Assembly: GCA_963759875.1 (NCBI GenBank) | Contig: CAVXBB010000015.1 | Coordinates: 1,302,001 to 1,366,000, forward strand | Direction: 5' to 3' | Length of the DNA: 64,000 nt | Source: JAFAGX01 sp963759875 | GTDB lineage: Bacteria > Acidobacteriota > Terriglobia > Terriglobales > Acidobacteriaceae | Part shown: positions 62,945-64,000 of the stretch, one piece after another | Layout of the letters: every line of letters starts with the position of its first letter | How positions within the stretch are numbered: the stretch's first letter is position 1 | Notes under the pieces: model-generated | Databases searched by the model: none | The model's input: the letters and a program-made list of their open reading frames with translations, nothing else | Told to the model about the DNA's origin: nothing | Translations under genes and position numbers: made by a program

Positions 62945-63388
62945 TTAGGCGACCTCAGATCCTGAGGAACTCGCGGGCGACACGACCGCGGGTGACAGCT
63001 CCTGCCACTGACTGGCCGGGGCAAAACCTTCGAGATTAACGAACGTGGTGTTGTTTACGACGACATGGCCGATCTTGACCACACCTTGAAGCCCAACCAG
63101 GCTCTTCTCGTCGATCTCATCTTGCCCGAGCAGGTCGGAGTCATAGCCGAAATCGCGCAGGAACCAATTCAGTTTCCATAAAGCTCGGCGCGTGGCATAA
63201 ATCCGACCTGTAATGGATCGACCGGAGAAATGTTGAGGCTCGAGCACCATGAGCCGCAGAATGTAGTAGGGCTTCTCGATATCCCAGTGATATTGCGCAC
63301 GAGCCACTCGGACCAGATACAGGCTATCTGGCAGAAGAACGCTCCCTGCAGGATCGGCGTCATGCAGTCCTTCGATGCGGCGCTTCAT
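62945..63388 (-). CDS. Phage/ICE-type protein, DUF669-like
   Basis: 147 residues. PDSLYLVRVARAQYHWDIEK and PYYILRLMVLEPQHFSGRSI, with RALWKLNWFLRDFGYDSDLL, resemble the DUF669-type proteins found beside phage recombinases. A beta-rich second half (LQGVVKIGHVVVNNTTFVNL) could bind nucleic acid. It lies 2 bp upstream of the nuclease and overlaps the upstream gene by four bases. Family assignment is tentative. Confidence 0.5.
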   Translation of the reverse strand: MKRRIEGLHDADPAGSVLLPDSLYLVRVARAQYHWDIEKPYYILRLMVLEPQHFSGRSITGRIYATRRALWKLNWFLRDFGYDSDLLGQDEIDEKSLVGLQGVVKIGHVVVNNTTFVNLEGFAPASQWQELSPAVVSPASSSGSEVA

Positions 63389-63990
63389 GCGGCACCCGCC
63401 TTCGAATTCCCATAGCTGTTGAGCTGGCAGAGCAACGCACTGGGGTCTTTCTCCGCCTGCTCGGCCAGGTGTGCGACGAATTTTTCGACCTGCTCACGAG
63501 TAGCGTCCCGCAGAGCTTTCACTCCGCAGAACTCCGTAGCGTAGGACTTAACGGCAGTCGCATCGAGTTGATGCTGGCGAATCAGTTGGCACAGGCGATC
63601 GCGAACCGTACGTCCGCCGAAGTTTCCGTTGCCGTTACAAGGTTGCGGAGCGGTCTTGGTTAGAGATCCGATCTCCTCTATCGAGCAAATGCCGATTCCA
63701 TATGCTTTGCGCAACGCACGGTTCACTGCGCGAGTTTCTGCCACCCGCATCTCTGCGCCACGGACAAGCGGGGATACATTGGAGGCATCAGCATCGCCGA
63801 ACCCGGCGAACCCTTTGCAGGTTCGAGACCTGTAGACGGTGGCTTTAAAGGCCCAGCGCTGGGTGGTCGCGTTAGAGAATTCCGGCACAGGTCGAACATG
63901 AATTCCTGCACAGCGCTTTCGCCGTGCTAATCGTATGAGACCCGTATGAGTTACATACCATCGGCCGTCGAGCAACAGAACGTCGCCCAT
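63385..63990 (-). CDS. Putative single-strand annealing protein (Rad52/Sak-like), 5' end possibly outside window
   Basis: At least 201 residues. The central signature FGDADASNVSPLVRGAEMRV-AETRAVNRALRKAYGIG, then ICSIEEIG, is the one shared by Rad52-like and related phage annealing proteins. The C-terminus is helical and polar. The frame stays open from the ATG at 63990 to the window end, so an upstream start is possible. With the DUF669-like and PD-(D/E)XK genes it forms a compact overlapping operon of the annealing-protein/exonuclease type. Confidence 0.55.
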   Translation of the reverse strand: MGDVLLLDGRWYVTHTGLIRLARRKRCAGIHVRPVPEFSNATTQRWAFKATVYRSRTCKGFAGFGDADASNVSPLVRGAEMRVAETRAVNRALRKAYGIGICSIEEIGSLTKTAPQPCNGNGNFGGRTVRDRLCQLIRQHQLDATAVKSYATEFCGVKALRDATREQVEKFVAHLAEQAEKDPSALLCQLNSYGNSKAGAA

Positions 63991-64000
63991 TGGAAGAGAA

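Overview
The window looks like a chromosomal segment of an Acidobacteriota (Terriglobia-type) bacterium. The evidence is family content, not a marker gene: an Oar-like TonB-dependent receptor with carboxypeptidase-regulatory repeats, long secreted proteins with Ig-like repeats, a DUF3443-type lipoprotein, and many polytopic GT-C-like proteins. No rRNA, tRNA or CRISPR array was seen.

Region 1 (1-14.4 kb) is a surface-glycan/acyl-carrier locus. It holds a SAM methyltransferase (cut by the window start), an O-antigen ligase, a GT2 glycosyltransferase, an acyl carrier protein, an ATP-grasp ligase, two tandem GNAT-like proteins, three CelD/FemAB-like acyltransferases, an AMP-forming acyl ligase and a PLP fold-III decarboxylase. 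The ligase/decarboxylase/ACP set is the one known from exosortase-A loci, but no exosortase or PEP-CTERM protein is visible here. The locus carries a tandem-duplication scar and a recurrent 11-bp-periodic promoter motif.

Region 2 (14.4-29.2 kb) starts with two alkaline-phosphatase-superfamily genes. The first is rearranged, with an inverted internal segment and a frameshift; the second has one frameshift. Then come a giant secreted propeller/lectin/Ig protein, a Wzx-like flippase, a propeller-like protein, an EpsB_2-type sugar transferase, an outer-membrane beta-barrel and a DUF3443 lipoprotein.

Region 3 (29.2-43.7 kb) is a block of eight large polytopic membrane proteins in two opposed operons, including three tandem paralogues with signs of gene conversion. 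They are probably polyprenyl-sugar-dependent glycosyltransferases or related enzymes that work with the O-antigen ligase, flippase and initiating transferase.

Region 4 (43.7-55.8 kb) encodes secreted and outer-membrane proteins: two paralogous lipoproteins, an alpha/beta hydrolase, an 843-residue secreted protein, the TonB-dependent receptor and a sulfotransferase.

Region 5 (55.8-64 kb) is an accessory region. A degraded arsenic cluster (arsD-arsA-arsR with an aquaporin remnant, divergent from a frameshifted pstS-like gene and arsC) has no efflux permease in view. It is followed by a disulfide-reductase remnant, about 0.9 kb without a convincing gene, and a phage/ICE-like recombination module (PD-(D/E)XK nuclease, DUF669-like protein, putative annealing protein) running to the window end.
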